Notes: generated by a model not told the origin, from the sequence alone. A stretch of DNA of 64,000 nucleotides from Gelria sp. Kuro-4 (GCF_019668485.1 NZ_AP024619.1:557001-621000), one strand, 5' to 3'; numbered from the stretch's first letter, positions 34,269 through 42,849 are shown. A program made the numbers and translations.

Positions 34269-35194
34269 AACGCAAGATCATCCTGGATGTGGACCCGGGC
34301 CACGACGACGCCATCGCCCTGCTCTTGGCGGCGGCCAGCCCCGAGCTGGAGCTGGTCGGCATCACCACCGTAGCCGGTAACCAGACCTTGGAAAAGACAA
34401 CCCTGAATGCCCGACGCGTAGCCACCGTGGCCGGCATTAAGACGCCCATTTACGCTGGCCTGGCCCGGCCGCTGGTGCGCGACCAAGTCATCGCCCCCAA
34501 CATCCACGGCGAGTCCGGGCTGGACGGCCCGGCCTTCCCTGCGCCCGCTGTGGCCGTGGAGGAGGAACACGCCGTCGACTTCATCATCCGGGCACTGGAG
34601 GACGCGCCGGGTGAGATCACCTTGGTACCGACGGGTCCGCTCACCAACATTGCGGCCGCCTTCATCCGGCGGCCGGAGGTGGCGGGCAAGGTTAAGGAGA
34701 TCATCCTCATGGGCGGCGCCTACGGCCTGGGCAATGTGACGCCGGCGGCGGAGTTCAACATCTTTGCCGACCCGGAGGCGGCGCGGGTGGTGTTCCATGC
34801 CGGCGCGCCCCTTACCATGGTGGGCCTCGACCTTACGCACCAGGCCACGGCCACGCCCGACGTGCTGGCGCGCGTGCGCGCCCTGGGGACGCGGGTGGGG
34901 GACCTTACGGCGGAGCTCCTCGTTTTCTTTGCTTCCACCTACCACAAGGTGTACGGCATGGAAGCCCCGCCGGTACACGACCCCTGCACCGTCGCCAAGC
35001 TCATCGACCCGGACGTTTTCACGACGCGGCCGGCGTATGTGGATGTGGATACGAAGAGCGACCTCGATTACGGCCGCACGGTGTGTGATTTTTACGGCCT
35101 TACGGGCCACGCCCCCAACGCGCAGGTGGCGATCAAGCTCGACCGCGAACGCTTCTGGGACATCGTCCTCACTGCCCTGGCGCGGTACCGGTAG
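34265..35194 (+). CDS. Nucleoside hydrolase (inosine/uridine-preferring type)
   Basis: The enzyme splits ribonucleosides into base and ribose. The 309-residue protein has the calcium-binding DVDPGHDDAIALLLA (DxDxxxDD, near residue 7), the GPLTNIA segment and the C-terminal HDPCTVAKLIDPDVF with its catalytic-region histidine. It starts at GTG 34265, overlapping the permease stop. With RbsK and the importer encoded upstream it supports nucleoside scavenging as a carbon and base source. Confidence 0.94.
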   Translation: MKRKIILDVDPGHDDAIALLLAAASPELELVGITTVAGNQTLEKTTLNARRVATVAGIKTPIYAGLARPLVRDQVIAPNIHGESGLDGPAFPAPAVAVEEEHAVDFIIRALEDAPGEITLVPTGPLTNIAAAFIRRPEVAGKVKEIILMGGAYGLGNVTPAAEFNIFADPEAARVVFHAGAPLTMVGLDLTHQATATPDVLARVRALGTRVGDLTAELLVFFASTYHKVYGMEAPPVHDPCTVAKLIDPDVFTTRPAYVDVDTKSDLDYGRTVCDFYGLTGHAPNAQVAIKLDRERFWDIVLTALARYR

Positions 35195-35274
35195 GGTGAT
35201 CCCATGTGAGAGGCGAAAGCGCGGGCGGGAATCCCGACACGGTGCGCGGACGGCCGACAGGAAGGGGAATGATT

Positions 35275-36552
35275 ATGCCGGATGCGTGGCAGCGTGTGCG
35301 CGCGGTTCTTCAAGAGCAGGAAGAAGAGGCCGTGCGCTTTCTCCAGGAGCTCGTGCAGGCGGACACCCAGGTGGTGGGGCACGGCATCGCCGGCGGTAAA
35401 GAGGCCGCCGGGCAGGAGCTCATCCGGGCGCGCCTTGAGCGCCTGGGCGCTGCGCCCGACGTCTTCGAGCCTGAGGCGGCGCGCCTTAAGCGTTACGGCC
35501 TGGGCAACGAAGGCCACAACTACGCCGGGCGCCCCAACGTGGTGGTGCGCTTTCCCGGCGCCGGCGGCGGGCGCTCCCTTATCCTCAACGGGCACGTCGA
35601 CACCATGCCGCCCGGAGACCTGGCAGCCTGGCCGCATGCGCCCTGGAGCGGCACCATCGCCGGCGGCCGGCTCCATGGCCTGGGCGCTGCCGACATGAAG
35701 GCGGGCCTGGCCGGGCTGCTGCTGGCGGCCGTGGCCGTAGAGCGCGCCGGGGTGCGCCTTAAAGGCGACCTCATCCTGGAAAGCGTCGTCGACGAGGAGG
35801 GCGGGGGGAACGGCACCCTGGCCTGCCTGGACCGCGGCTACCGCGCCGACGGAGCGCTGGTGGCGGAGCCCACCCACCTGGAGGTGCAGCCGGCGCACAT
35901 GGGTTTCATCTTCTACGCGGTGCGGGTGCAGGGCAAACCGCTGCACTCCAGCCGCAAGTGGGCGGGCGTGAGCGCCATCGAGAAGGCCATGAAGCTCATC
36001 CGCGCCCTGGATGAACTCGAGCACCGCTGGCTCCTTACCCGGCGGCACCTCTTTTTACCCGGTCCCAGCATCAACGTGGGCGAGATCCACGGCGGCGAGG
36101 CCGGCTCCACGGTGGCGGGGTGGTGCGAGTTCAAGCTCTGCCTGCACTACCTCCCGGGCGGTCCGGACGCCGGGCGGCGTACAGAGGCGGAGGTGCTGGC
36201 GGCGCTCCGGGACTGCGCCCAGGGTGACCCCTGGCTGCGCGAGCACCCGCCGCTCGTCACCAAGTACCAGGAGGGGAGCCCCTTCGAGGTGCCGGTGGAC
36301 CATCCGCTGGTGCAGGCGGCGAGCCAGGCGGTGACCGCCGAGGAGGGTACGCCGGCCCGCATTACCGGCATGCCCGCCGGCTGTGACGCCCGCTACTTTA
36401 CCAGCCTGGCCGGTATCCCCTGCGTCATACTGGGGCCGGGTGAGCCGGAGCAGGCGCACAGCGTGGGCGAATCGGTGGCCCTGGCCGAGTACCTGGAGTT
36501 TATCCGCATCGCCGCGCGCTTCATCCTCACCTGGTGCGGAGTGGCAGAATAA
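35275..36552 (+). CDS. M20-family metallohydrolase (ArgE/DapE-like)
   Basis: The 425-residue zinc hydrolase shows the M20 metal ligands and catalytic residues: LNGHVDTMPPGD, GAADMKAGLAG, VVDEEGGGNGT and a late GCDARYFTS. Such enzymes deacylate amino acid derivatives or cleave dipeptides; the true substrate is unknown. I preferred ATG 35275 over ATG 35269 for ribosome-site spacing. It lies 80 bp after the nucleoside hydrolase and may belong to the same operon, for example acting on N-carbamoyl or N-acyl compounds. Confidence 0.88.
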   Translation: MPDAWQRVRAVLQEQEEEAVRFLQELVQADTQVVGHGIAGGKEAAGQELIRARLERLGAAPDVFEPEAARLKRYGLGNEGHNYAGRPNVVVRFPGAGGGRSLILNGHVDTMPPGDLAAWPHAPWSGTIAGGRLHGLGAADMKAGLAGLLLAAVAVERAGVRLKGDLILESVVDEEGGGNGTLACLDRGYRADGALVAEPTHLEVQPAHMGFIFYAVRVQGKPLHSSRKWAGVSAIEKAMKLIRALDELEHRWLLTRRHLFLPGPSINVGEIHGGEAGSTVAGWCEFKLCLHYLPGGPDAGRRTEAEVLAALRDCAQGDPWLREHPPLVTKYQEGSPFEVPVDHPLVQAASQAVTAEEGTPARITGMPAGCDARYFTSLAGIPCVILGPGEPEQAHSVGESVALAEYLEFIRIAARFILTWCGVAE

Positions 36553-36646
36553 GGCGCCGTGCGGAGAATGACCCTGCGGCCCCTGCTTTTTTCGTACCGC
36601 TGCTCCGGGTAGAATCTCCTAAGATAGGTACAAGGAGGCGGAAAAG

Positions 36647-37390
36647 ATGCGCGTTCTTTTGGCCGGCGAGTCCTGGGTTACCCACATGATCCACGTCAAG
36701 GGCTTTGACAGCTTCACCACCTCCAAATACGAAGAAGGAGCCGCCTGGCTCCTCAAGGCCCTGCAGGGCGCCGGGATGGAGGTAGACTACCAGCCCAGCC
36801 ACGTGGCGCAGGATCACTTTCCTTTTACGGCAGAAGAGCTGCAGCGCTACGACGCTGTGATCCTGAGCGATATCGGCTCCAACACCCTGCTGCTCCACAA
36901 CGATACTTTTGGTAAATCGGCCAGGCTGCCCAACCGCCTGGAGGCCCTGCGCGGGTACGTGGAAGCGGGCGGCGGCCTGGTGATGATCGGCGGCTATATG
37001 TCTTTTTCGGGCATCGACGGCAAGGCCCGCTACGGGGAGACACCGCTTGCGGCGGCGCTCCCCGTGGAGTGCCTCCCCGGCGACGACCGCCGCGAGGTAC
37101 CACAGGGGATCACGCCCCGGGTGGCGGCCCCGGAGCACCCGGTGCTGACCGGGGTGCCGGAGAAGTGGCCGCACTTCTTGGGGTATAACCGCTTCCGCGC
37201 CAAGGGAGGGGCGACGGTGCTGCTTACCATCGGGGATGATCCCTTCGCAGTGGCCGGGACGTACGGCCGCGGCCGCAGCCTGGCCTTCGCCGGCGACTGC
37301 GCCCCGCACTGGGGACCGCCGGAATTCTTGAACTGGCCCGGGTACAACGCGTTCTGGGCCAATGCCCTGCGCTGGGTTGGAGGAAAGTGA
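36647..37390 (+). CDS. Glutamine-amidotransferase-like fold protein
   Basis: A 247-residue protein of the putative glutamine amidotransferase (cytoplasmic DUF1355/ThuA-like) group. It has LLAGESWVTHMIHVKGFDSF at the N-terminus, YDAVILSDIGSNTLLLH and GGGLVMIGGYMSFSGIDG. Members appear in sugar and catabolic operons; the biochemical role is unclear. ATG 36647 follows CAAGGAGGC. A terminator stands right after the stop. Confidence 0.78.
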   Translation: MRVLLAGESWVTHMIHVKGFDSFTTSKYEEGAAWLLKALQGAGMEVDYQPSHVAQDHFPFTAEELQRYDAVILSDIGSNTLLLHNDTFGKSARLPNRLEALRGYVEAGGGLVMIGGYMSFSGIDGKARYGETPLAAALPVECLPGDDRREVPQGITPRVAAPEHPVLTGVPEKWPHFLGYNRFRAKGGATVLLTIGDDPFAVAGTYGRGRSLAFAGDCAPHWGPPEFLNWPGYNAFWANALRWVGGK

Positions 37391-37395
37391 TGCCG

Positions 37396-37422
37396 AACGC
37401 CCGGGCCGAAAGCCCGGGCGTT
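37396..37422. terminator. Bidirectional terminator-like hairpin
   Basis: An 11-bp perfect stem (37396-37406 with 37412-37422), loop CGAAA, between convergent genes. T-runs on both sides are weak. Confidence 0.6.
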
Positions 37423-37432
37423 GCTTATACTC

Positions 37433-37582
37433 TTAGCGCCGGTCGCGCAGGCGCCGTGCCAGCCGGGGTAGGAAACGGGCGGCCAGGAGGCGCAGGATCT
37501 GGCGGCGGGCGGCGATCACGGCGGCCACGGAAAAAAGCAGGGCGGCGATGGTGCCGAGAAAGGCCCAGAGGAAAGTGAGCAT
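37433..37582 (-). CDS. Small single-pass membrane protein
   Basis: A 49-residue frame from ATG 37582, preceded by AAGGAG. It has one hydrophobic segment (LWAFLGTIAALLFSVAAVIAA) and an Arg-rich C-terminus. It follows ubiA by 12 bp on the same strand. No family recognised; the ribosome site and clean membrane segment support it as real. Confidence 0.6.
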   Translation of the reverse strand: MLTFLWAFLGTIAALLFSVAAVIAARRQILRLLAARFLPRLARRLRDRR

Positions 37583-37594
37583 AGCATCACTCCT

Positions 37595-38515
37595 TCAAGG
37601 CTGGAGCGCATGTACCAAGAGGCCGGCTTCGATCAGGGCGAGCGCCATCATGCCGAGTTCCGCGCGCGTGGTGGCCCGGACATTGCCGGGCGCGGCGGCG
37701 AACGCAACAATGATCGCGCCGAGAGGCGGCAGGGCCGCCTCGAGCGGCAGGGCGCCCGGCCGGCCGGCCCAGAAAACGAACGGCAGGGCAGCCGCGGCGT
37801 AGGCGGCGGGCAGGTAACGGGCGGCGTTCCGGCCCCAACGCCGGCTTATCCAGGCGGCGGTGGTGAGTTTCGGCGGCTGCGCGGCCAGGTCGGCCTCCAC
37901 ATCGGCCAGGTGGTGCTCGGCCAACCAGGCCTGGCAAAGGAGGCCGTAACTGAGGACGGCCGGCCAAATGCGCGGGCTGAGTGTTCCCACCAGTGACCAA
38001 TACGCCCCGAGGGTGCAGGCCAGGAGGGCCGGGAAGGCCCCCAGCCACTCCCCGGCCAGGGGGCGGTAGGCGAGGGAGAACGGAGGTAGGGAATAGGCCA
38101 GGGAGGACCACAGGCCGACGGCCAGCGGCACCAGCACCCCCGGTCCCAGGCGGGGCAGCAGCAGCACCGCCAGGGCCAGCGCCAGGAAAGCGGCGGCAGC
38201 GCTTACCACGGCCAGCGCGTGCGGGGTGAGGAGCCCGCGGACGATGACGCGTGAACCACCCGAGAGCAGTCCCGGGCTGAGACGATCGGTCCCGCTGGCC
38301 CAGTCGGCGCAGTCGTTCACCGCGTGGGTGACGATGCCGTGGAGCAAGAGCGTAGCCAGCGCCAAGAGCGTAAGGTCCAACCAGCGCTGCGGGGCAACAC
38401 CTGCTTTCGTTGCCAGGCCGGCGGCCAGGTAGATTCCGCCGCCGCTCCAGGCCAGCACCGCCGGCCAGCGGATGAGAAGCCCCAGAGCGTAGAGCCGGGC
38501 GGTTGCCTTGGGCAT
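37595..38515 (-). CDS. UbiA-family prenyltransferase
   Basis: A 306-residue integral membrane enzyme that joins a polyprenyl chain to an aromatic or other acceptor. The first Asp-rich motif is NDCADWASGTD (about residues 67-77), the second DVEADLAAQPPKLT; eight to nine membrane segments. I used ATG 38515, which overlaps the stop of the prenyl synthase gene (TGATG), though GTG 38521 is also possible. Together with that synthase it could make a quinone or other prenylated lipid; no men genes are nearby. Confidence 0.88.
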   Translation of the reverse strand: MPKATARLYALGLLIRWPAVLAWSGGGIYLAAGLATKAGVAPQRWLDLTLLALATLLLHGIVTHAVNDCADWASGTDRLSPGLLSGGSRVIVRGLLTPHALAVVSAAAAFLALALAVLLLPRLGPGVLVPLAVGLWSSLAYSLPPFSLAYRPLAGEWLGAFPALLACTLGAYWSLVGTLSPRIWPAVLSYGLLCQAWLAEHHLADVEADLAAQPPKLTTAAWISRRWGRNAARYLPAAYAAAALPFVFWAGRPGALPLEAALPPLGAIIVAFAAAPGNVRATTRAELGMMALALIEAGLLVHALQP

Positions 38516-39528
38516 CAACACTGCCGCCCCCTAAGAGCCTGGACCAGCCCTTCCAGTTCCATCCGGGTAGGGCTGGGCGGCAGCTTTGCCAGCTCCGCGA
38601 GCGCATGTTCACAAAACTCGTTGGCCCGCGCCCGGGCATAGGCGATGCCGCCGCAGCTTTCCACCGCGGCCCGGATGGCCGCCGCATCGCCGGGTTCAAG
38701 CGGTGGGGTCGTAAGGAGCGCCCGCAGCCGCGGCGCCTGCCGGCCCGTTTTAAGTGCCTGGATCAGGGGAAGGGTGATAACGCCCTGGGTCAGGTCGCTA
38801 CCCCGGGGCTTACCCAGCCGGTGCGGATCCCCTACATAGTCCAGGATGTCGTCTTGAATCTGAAAGGCGTAACCTAAGTAGAGCCCGAAGCGCCGGTAGA
38901 TGCTGTGAGCTGCGCGGCCGGCGCGGGCGGCCAGGGCACCCAGTTCGCAGGCGGCGGCCAGAAAGCCGGCCGTCTTTTTCCCTATGATGCTGTAATAGCC
39001 TTCTTCGCTCAGGTTCACATCAAAGCGGTGCTCGGCCTGCTCCAGCTCGCCTTCCACCATGGCCGTGATGGCGCCCGCCATGAGGTTGAGCGCCCGCGGC
39101 CCGCTGGGGGCTGCCGCCGTGAGGAACTGGCTGAAGAAGAAGTCGCCCACCAGCACCGCCGCCCGCTCCCCCTGGGCGGCGTTGAGGCTGGGATGCCCGC
39201 GCCGCACCGTCGCGCCGTCGATCACATCGTCGTGGGCCAAAGTGGCAAGGTGGAGGAGCTCCAGGGCGGCCGCCAGCCGGTAAACCGGTAAAGTGGGCGC
39301 CGCCGGGGATAAGGAGCGGAAGGCCAGTAGAAAGAGGCGCGGGCGCAGGCGCTTGCCTCCGGCCAGGGCCAGCCCCCGTCCCAGTTCCGGAGCACGCCGT
39401 CCCCCACCCGGCGCCAGCAGGCGCTCCAGCATTTCTTCCACCTGCTTCAAATCGGCAGCCACGCCGGAGCTGGTGCCGGCGGTGTCCGCCAGGGCCGTGG
39501 TGCCTTCCGCCGCCACGGGTGCTGTCAC
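38515..39528 (-). CDS. Polyprenyl diphosphate synthase
   Basis: This 337-residue trans-prenyltransferase condenses isopentenyl diphosphate onto an allylic primer. The two catalytic Asp-rich motifs are DDVID (100-104) and DDILD (226-230), preceded by GGKRLRPRL. Product chain length cannot be read safely. It is coupled to the UbiA gene, its likely user. It starts at GTG 39528, 30 bp after a spore-coat-type gene region on the same strand. Confidence 0.92.
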   Translation of the reverse strand: MTAPVAAEGTTALADTAGTSSGVAADLKQVEEMLERLLAPGGGRRAPELGRGLALAGGKRLRPRLFLLAFRSLSPAAPTLPVYRLAAALELLHLATLAHDDVIDGATVRRGHPSLNAAQGERAAVLVGDFFFSQFLTAAAPSGPRALNLMAGAITAMVEGELEQAEHRFDVNLSEEGYYSIIGKKTAGFLAAACELGALAARAGRAAHSIYRRFGLYLGYAFQIQDDILDYVGDPHRLGKPRGSDLTQGVITLPLIQALKTGRQAPRLRALLTTPPLEPGDAAAIRAAVESCGGIAYARARANEFCEHALAELAKLPPSPTRMELEGLVQALRGRQC

Positions 39529-39562
39529 GTATTCACCTCCCGTCCGCCTGACTCATTCTAAC

Positions 39563-39835
39563 TTACTGCAACCGGCTTTGGATGCTCTTGAAGTAACTCT
39601 GCACCTGGCTCAGCGCTTCGCGGGTCACAGGGCGGGTGCGGTACCAGCCGCGCTTATCGAGAGCCCCGAAGACCGAGGACTGCAGTTGGTGCTCCTCGGT
39701 CAGGATGTTGATAAGATCGCTGCGCAGCAGGTTATGGGCGGTTTCGTTGGCCGCGCTGTTGTAGGCCTCCGTAAGGTGCTTCTGCATGGTGAGGCAATCG
39801 CTCATGATGTCCCGTTCGGAAAGCTTCTCCGTCAC
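39563..39835 (-). CDS. CotF-like spore coat protein
   Basis: A 90-residue helical protein resembling the CotF spore coat family: ERDIMSDCLTMQKHLTEAYNSAANETAH and LRSDLINILTEEHQLQSSVF. Its ribosome site AAGGAGGG lies just upstream. It supports the organism being a spore former. The previous gene (39848) encodes a similar small helical protein, so the two probably work together. Confidence 0.85.
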   Translation of the reverse strand: MTEKLSERDIMSDCLTMQKHLTEAYNSAANETAHNLLRSDLINILTEEHQLQSSVFGALDKRGWYRTRPVTREALSQVQSYFKSIQSRLQ

Positions 39836-39847
39836 CTTTATCCCTCC

Positions 39848-40075
39848 TTAAGGCTGAATTTCCTGGCTTAAGAGGTGGCGCATCAGGGTGTTGTAGTGTC
39901 CTTCATGCTTTTCCCGCAGGGAAGTGACCACCTTTTGCAGCTCGGGATCGGTCAGCTGACCTTCATAAGAACGCATCTTGTGTACGGCCAGCTCCTCCAG
40001 GAAAAGCTGTTCCTGGAGAGACTGGAGCTCCCGGTCGGTGAACACCTGGGTGCCCCGCGCACTTGTCTGAACCAC
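39848..40075 (-). CDS. Small CotF-associated helical protein
   Basis: 75 residues from GTG 40075, with AAAGGAGGG before it. It has the ferritin-like helical pattern seen in small coat-associated proteins (LQEQLFLEELAVHKMRSY, LQKVVTSLREKHEGHYNTLMRHL). The frame is open much further upstream, but that part has no protein character. Co-oriented with cotF at 12 bp distance. Confidence 0.75.
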   Translation of the reverse strand: MVQTSARGTQVFTDRELQSLQEQLFLEELAVHKMRSYEGQLTDPELQKVVTSLREKHEGHYNTLMRHLLSQEIQP

Positions 40076-40303
40076 GGCTATCCCTCCTTTGAAATCGCCC
40101 GCTGGACTGAGTCCCAGCCGGGCGGCTTGGTGCAGGCTTTTCCTAGTATGTACCGCTCGGCCCTGGCTATGCAGCAGGGCGCGTACGGCGGTGGCCGTCG
40201 CCCGCTGGCCGCGCTGCGCCAGTGAGCCGCCGCCTTCTGGTTGTGTGGGCGGTGAAACTTTTTGTCTGCCAGACAAGTAATCTATCCAGGAGGGGAGCGC
40301 AAA

Positions 40304-40882
40304 GTGGTACAAAGGCCTGCGGACGCCGAACTCGTCCGGCGCTGCCGGCAGGGCGAGCGGTCGGCAGTGGAGGAACTCCTCGGCCGCTACGAAAAGTACA
40401 TCTACTGCCTGTGCCGCAGCGTTCTGGGCCGGCACGAGGACGCCTTGGATGCCACCCAAGAGGTGCTGCTCAAGGTTTTTGAGCATCTCTGCACATTTGA
40501 CGTAACGCGGCCCCTTACTCCCTGGGTGCATCGCATCGCCCTGAACACCGCGCTCTCGGAGTTGCACCGGCGCCGTCCAGAGCTCAGCCTGGAGGACGAG
40601 CTGACGCGCCTCGGCCAGGAACCCGCGGCCTCCACTAACGTGGAACGAGAGGTGGAAGAGCGGGAAGGACTGCAGCACCTACGGCGGGAGCTGGCGGCCC
40701 TGCCGCCCCTGCAGCGGGCTGTGTTCTTTCTCCGCCACTTCGAGGACCTGAGCTACGAAGACATCAGTGCCACCTGCGCCCTGCCCCTCGGTACCGTCAA
40801 GACCTATCTCTTTCGCGGGCGCCGCCAGCTTAAGGAAAAGGTGGGCGCTTTCTTTGCCGGAGGTGCTGACAGTGAAGTGTGA
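40304..40882 (+). CDS. ECF-type RNA polymerase sigma factor
   Basis: The 192-residue sigma-70 protein shows region 2 (YIYCLCRSVLGRHEDALDATQEVLLKVF, WVHRIALNTALSELHRR) and region 4 (LPPLQRAVFFLRHFEDLSYEDISATCALPLGTVKTYLFRGRRQL). I chose GTG 40304, after AGGAGGGG. It overlaps by 11 bp a zinc-finger anti-sigma gene. This is the second such pair in the window; followed by a DUF2953-like gene and gerW, it may act in sporulation or envelope control. Confidence 0.92.
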   Translation: MVQRPADAELVRRCRQGERSAVEELLGRYEKYIYCLCRSVLGRHEDALDATQEVLLKVFEHLCTFDVTRPLTPWVHRIALNTALSELHRRRPELSLEDELTRLGQEPAASTNVEREVEEREGLQHLRRELAALPPLQRAVFFLRHFEDLSYEDISATCALPLGTVKTYLFRGRRQLKEKVGAFFAGGADSEV

Positions 40883-41333
40883 CGAAGATCTCTTACAGCA
40901 ATACCTGGAAGGGAGGCTACCAGCCACCGCCCGCCGGGAAGTGGAAGAACACCTCGCGACCTGCGCCCACTGCCGGAAGGATCTGGTGCTTTACGGCTGG
41001 CTGTTCTGGGAGCTGGGCCAAGCCAGCCGGGAGCTTCCTCCTGCCGAGGTCCAAGACCTGGCGGCGGTGCACGAGCGCGTCGTGCGGGCGGTAACGGGGC
41101 CGTCGGCGATAGAGGGCGCTGCCTCCTGGCTGCGGCGCATCGCCGGGGGTGCCTTGGCCTGGCAGGGCTGCCAGGCCGGCTGGCTGGCGGCGCTGCGGCG
41201 CATTCCAGGTGAAGAGCAGGTGGGACAGGTGGCCCGCCTTACCGTGTTGGGGGCGGCCCGCTGGGGGCAGAGAGCGGCCGGGCTAATCGCTGTCCGCCTT
41301 CTAGCGGGCGTGTCCGCAGCAGGGAGAGCGTAG
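40872..41333 (+). CDS. Zinc-finger anti-sigma factor
   Basis: A 153-residue protein starting at GTG 40872 (GGAGGT before it) inside the end of the sigma gene. The N-terminal module CDEDLLQQYLEGRLP...HLATCAHCRKDL is the anti-sigma zinc-binding fold (the His and CxxC ligands visible). The remainder has a weakly hydrophobic helix but no clear membrane span, so it may be a soluble redox- or zinc-type regulator. Confidence 0.83.
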   Translation: MKCDEDLLQQYLEGRLPATARREVEEHLATCAHCRKDLVLYGWLFWELGQASRELPPAEVQDLAAVHERVVRAVTGPSAIEGAASWLRRIAGGALAWQGCQAGWLAALRRIPGEEQVGQVARLTVLGAARWGQRAAGLIAVRLLAGVSAAGRA

Positions 41334-41334
41334 C

Positions 41335-41985
41335 ATGAGCATGTGGGCAACAGTTGCGGTAGCTTTCGTCACCCTCCTGCTCCTCGGCCCGGTAAGCTAC
41401 CAGGCTGAGCTAGAGGTGGCCGACGCGCTAGGGGGGCGGGGCCTTGTCACCTGGCTGGGCGGGCTGCTAGGGCTCGCCTTCCAGCTACCGGACGGGCCAG
41501 CGCTCACCCTGGCCGGGCACCCGGTAAGGCGCTTGAGCGGCAGGCGGAAGGAGCGGGCCGGTCCCGTCCGTAAAGCCGCCCCACGGCGCAAGTCAAAACA
41601 GGCCAGCACGCGCCGGTTTGACCCGCGTCCCTTCCTACGGCGGGAGGTCGCCCGGGCGGCCCTGGCCCTGTTGCTTCGCCTGCGGGCGGCCCTGCACCTG
41701 ACCCTGGAGGGTGACGGGGTGGTGGCCTTCCCGGACCCGGCGGCCACGGGCTGGGCGGCCGGCCTCTTGGCGGCCGTGCCCCCCGAGCGTCTGGGCTTTC
41801 CTAGGCTGAATCTCACCTCTGACTTCACCGCTAAGCTACCCAGCGGCGCGGTGCGGCTCCAAGGCTGGTTTCTTCCCTTGGGGTTGGTCGGCTCTCTCGC
41901 CTTGGCTGCGGTCCAACCGGAGGGACGCCTCCTTTGGCGGACCTTTCGGCAGGTACGAAGAAAGACCAAGCAAGAAAGGAGATAA
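41335..41985 (+). CDS. DUF2953-like protein
   Basis: A 216-residue protein with one N-terminal membrane helix (residues 4-20), a basic linker rich in Arg/Lys near residues 70-95, and a beta-rich C-terminus. Placement directly before gerW is the usual context of DUF2953 proteins in spore formers, which supports the assignment; the sequence match is only by general pattern. It begins 1 bp after the anti-sigma stop. Confidence 0.65.
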   Translation: MSMWATVAVAFVTLLLLGPVSYQAELEVADALGGRGLVTWLGGLLGLAFQLPDGPALTLAGHPVRRLSGRRKERAGPVRKAAPRRKSKQASTRRFDPRPFLRREVARAALALLLRLRAALHLTLEGDGVVAFPDPAATGWAAGLLAAVPPERLGFPRLNLTSDFTAKLPSGAVRLQGWFLPLGLVGSLALAAVQPEGRLLWRTFRQVRRKTKQERR

Positions 41986-41990
41986 ACGAG

Positions 41991-42365
41991 ATGAACATCG
42001 TCAAAGAGAACCTGGAGGCCATGACGGCTGAGCTCGAGCGCTTCCTTACCACCAAGACCGTGATCGGGGAGCCGTTTACGGTGGGCGAGGTGACGCTCAT
42101 TCCGGTGATGGAGGCAAGCTTCGGCCTGGGTACCGGTGGCGGTGAAGGTAAGGACGAGAAGAAGGGCAGCGGTGTCGGCGGCGGCGGTGGGCTGGGTGCC
42201 CGGCTGCGTCCCACCGGGGTGGTCGTGATCAAGGGCGGCGAGGTGAGCCTGCTGCCGCTGGGCGGTAAAGGGACACTGGAGAAGGTCGTGGAGCTGGTCC
42301 CCGAGTTACTGGCGAAGGTCAGCCTGTGCCACGGGCAGGAGAAAAAAGAGCAGGAAACCGAGTGA
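41991..42365 (+). CDS. gerW: GerW-family sporulation protein (YtfJ)
   Basis: The 124-residue protein has the GerW pattern: LERFLTTKTVIGEPFTVGEVTLIPVMEASFG, then the glycine-rich middle and VVVIKGGEVSLLPL. In Bacillus this spore protein is needed for proper germination. ATG 41991 follows AAAGGAG. Together with the CotF-type genes it marks this organism as an endospore former. Confidence 0.9.
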   Translation: MNIVKENLEAMTAELERFLTTKTVIGEPFTVGEVTLIPVMEASFGLGTGGGEGKDEKKGSGVGGGGGLGARLRPTGVVVIKGGEVSLLPLGGKGTLEKVVELVPELLAKVSLCHGQEKKEQETE

Positions 42366-42534
42366 CCAGCGGGGTCGGTCCTCTTCTTATCGTCTTAACA
42401 GCAACCTAGTATTCTGCGGTGCATTCTTAACAGAACTATGAAATACCGAGGTAAGAGCGAAACCCTAACCATTCGAGGGGGGTAGGATTCCTTCAACCAA
42501 CCTAAGGCGCTGAGGTACGGCTACAAAGTAACCT

Positions 42535-42667
42535 GAGGAGGGGCGGCCGCAACGGCCTCTCCTCGTGGTGGAATGCATCCGCGGCGTGCCGCCGGCGGGG
42601 CACGTCGCCCCGGTCAAGGTGAATTCCGAGCCGGCGGGCCGGTCGGCGCGGCTCTTGTGAGGAATTC
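42535..42667 (+). ncRNA. Candidate structured RNA, unassigned
   Basis: This gene-free stretch forms three neighbouring stems: 42535-42544 with 42555-42564 (10 bp, one GU), 42581-42590 with 42599-42608 (10 bp, one GU), and GAATTCC/GGAATTC (42621-42627 with 42661-42667) enclosing GAGCCG/CGGCTC (42628-42633 with 42649-42654). I recognise no riboswitch class. Strand is assumed from the flanking genes. GC-rich DNA gives some chance stems, so confidence is modest. Confidence 0.4.
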
Positions 42668-42698
42668 TCCAGGTTTATTAATGACACCGTAATCGCAT

Positions 42699-42730
42699 TG
42701 CAACATTTTCTTAACAATCTCCTGTTATAC
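42699..42730 (+). promoter_or_regulatory. Pho-box-like promoter of a short transcript
   Basis: GCAACA and TTAACA spaced 11 bp apart (42699 and 42710), followed by TATACT (42725-42730). A terminator comes only about 45 bp later. Two more TTAACA copies lie further left, near 42395 and 42427. Confidence 0.45.
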
Positions 42731-42774
42731 TTGGTACCAAGCTATCCTATACCCCCCTTCTTATTTATAGACAT

Positions 42775-42802
42775 GGGCTCCTTCCGGAGCCCGCCTTTTT
42801 TT
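42775..42802 (+). terminator. Rho-independent terminator
   Basis: GGGCTCC/GGAGCCC (42775-42781, 42786-42792, loop TTCC), then CGCC and seven T. It would stop any transcript from the promoter at 42699 after roughly 65 bases. Confidence 0.85.
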
Positions 42803-42849
42803 CGCCGCCGACTTCTTGCCGGCGGCACGGGACCGTACGGGCGGGGCCA

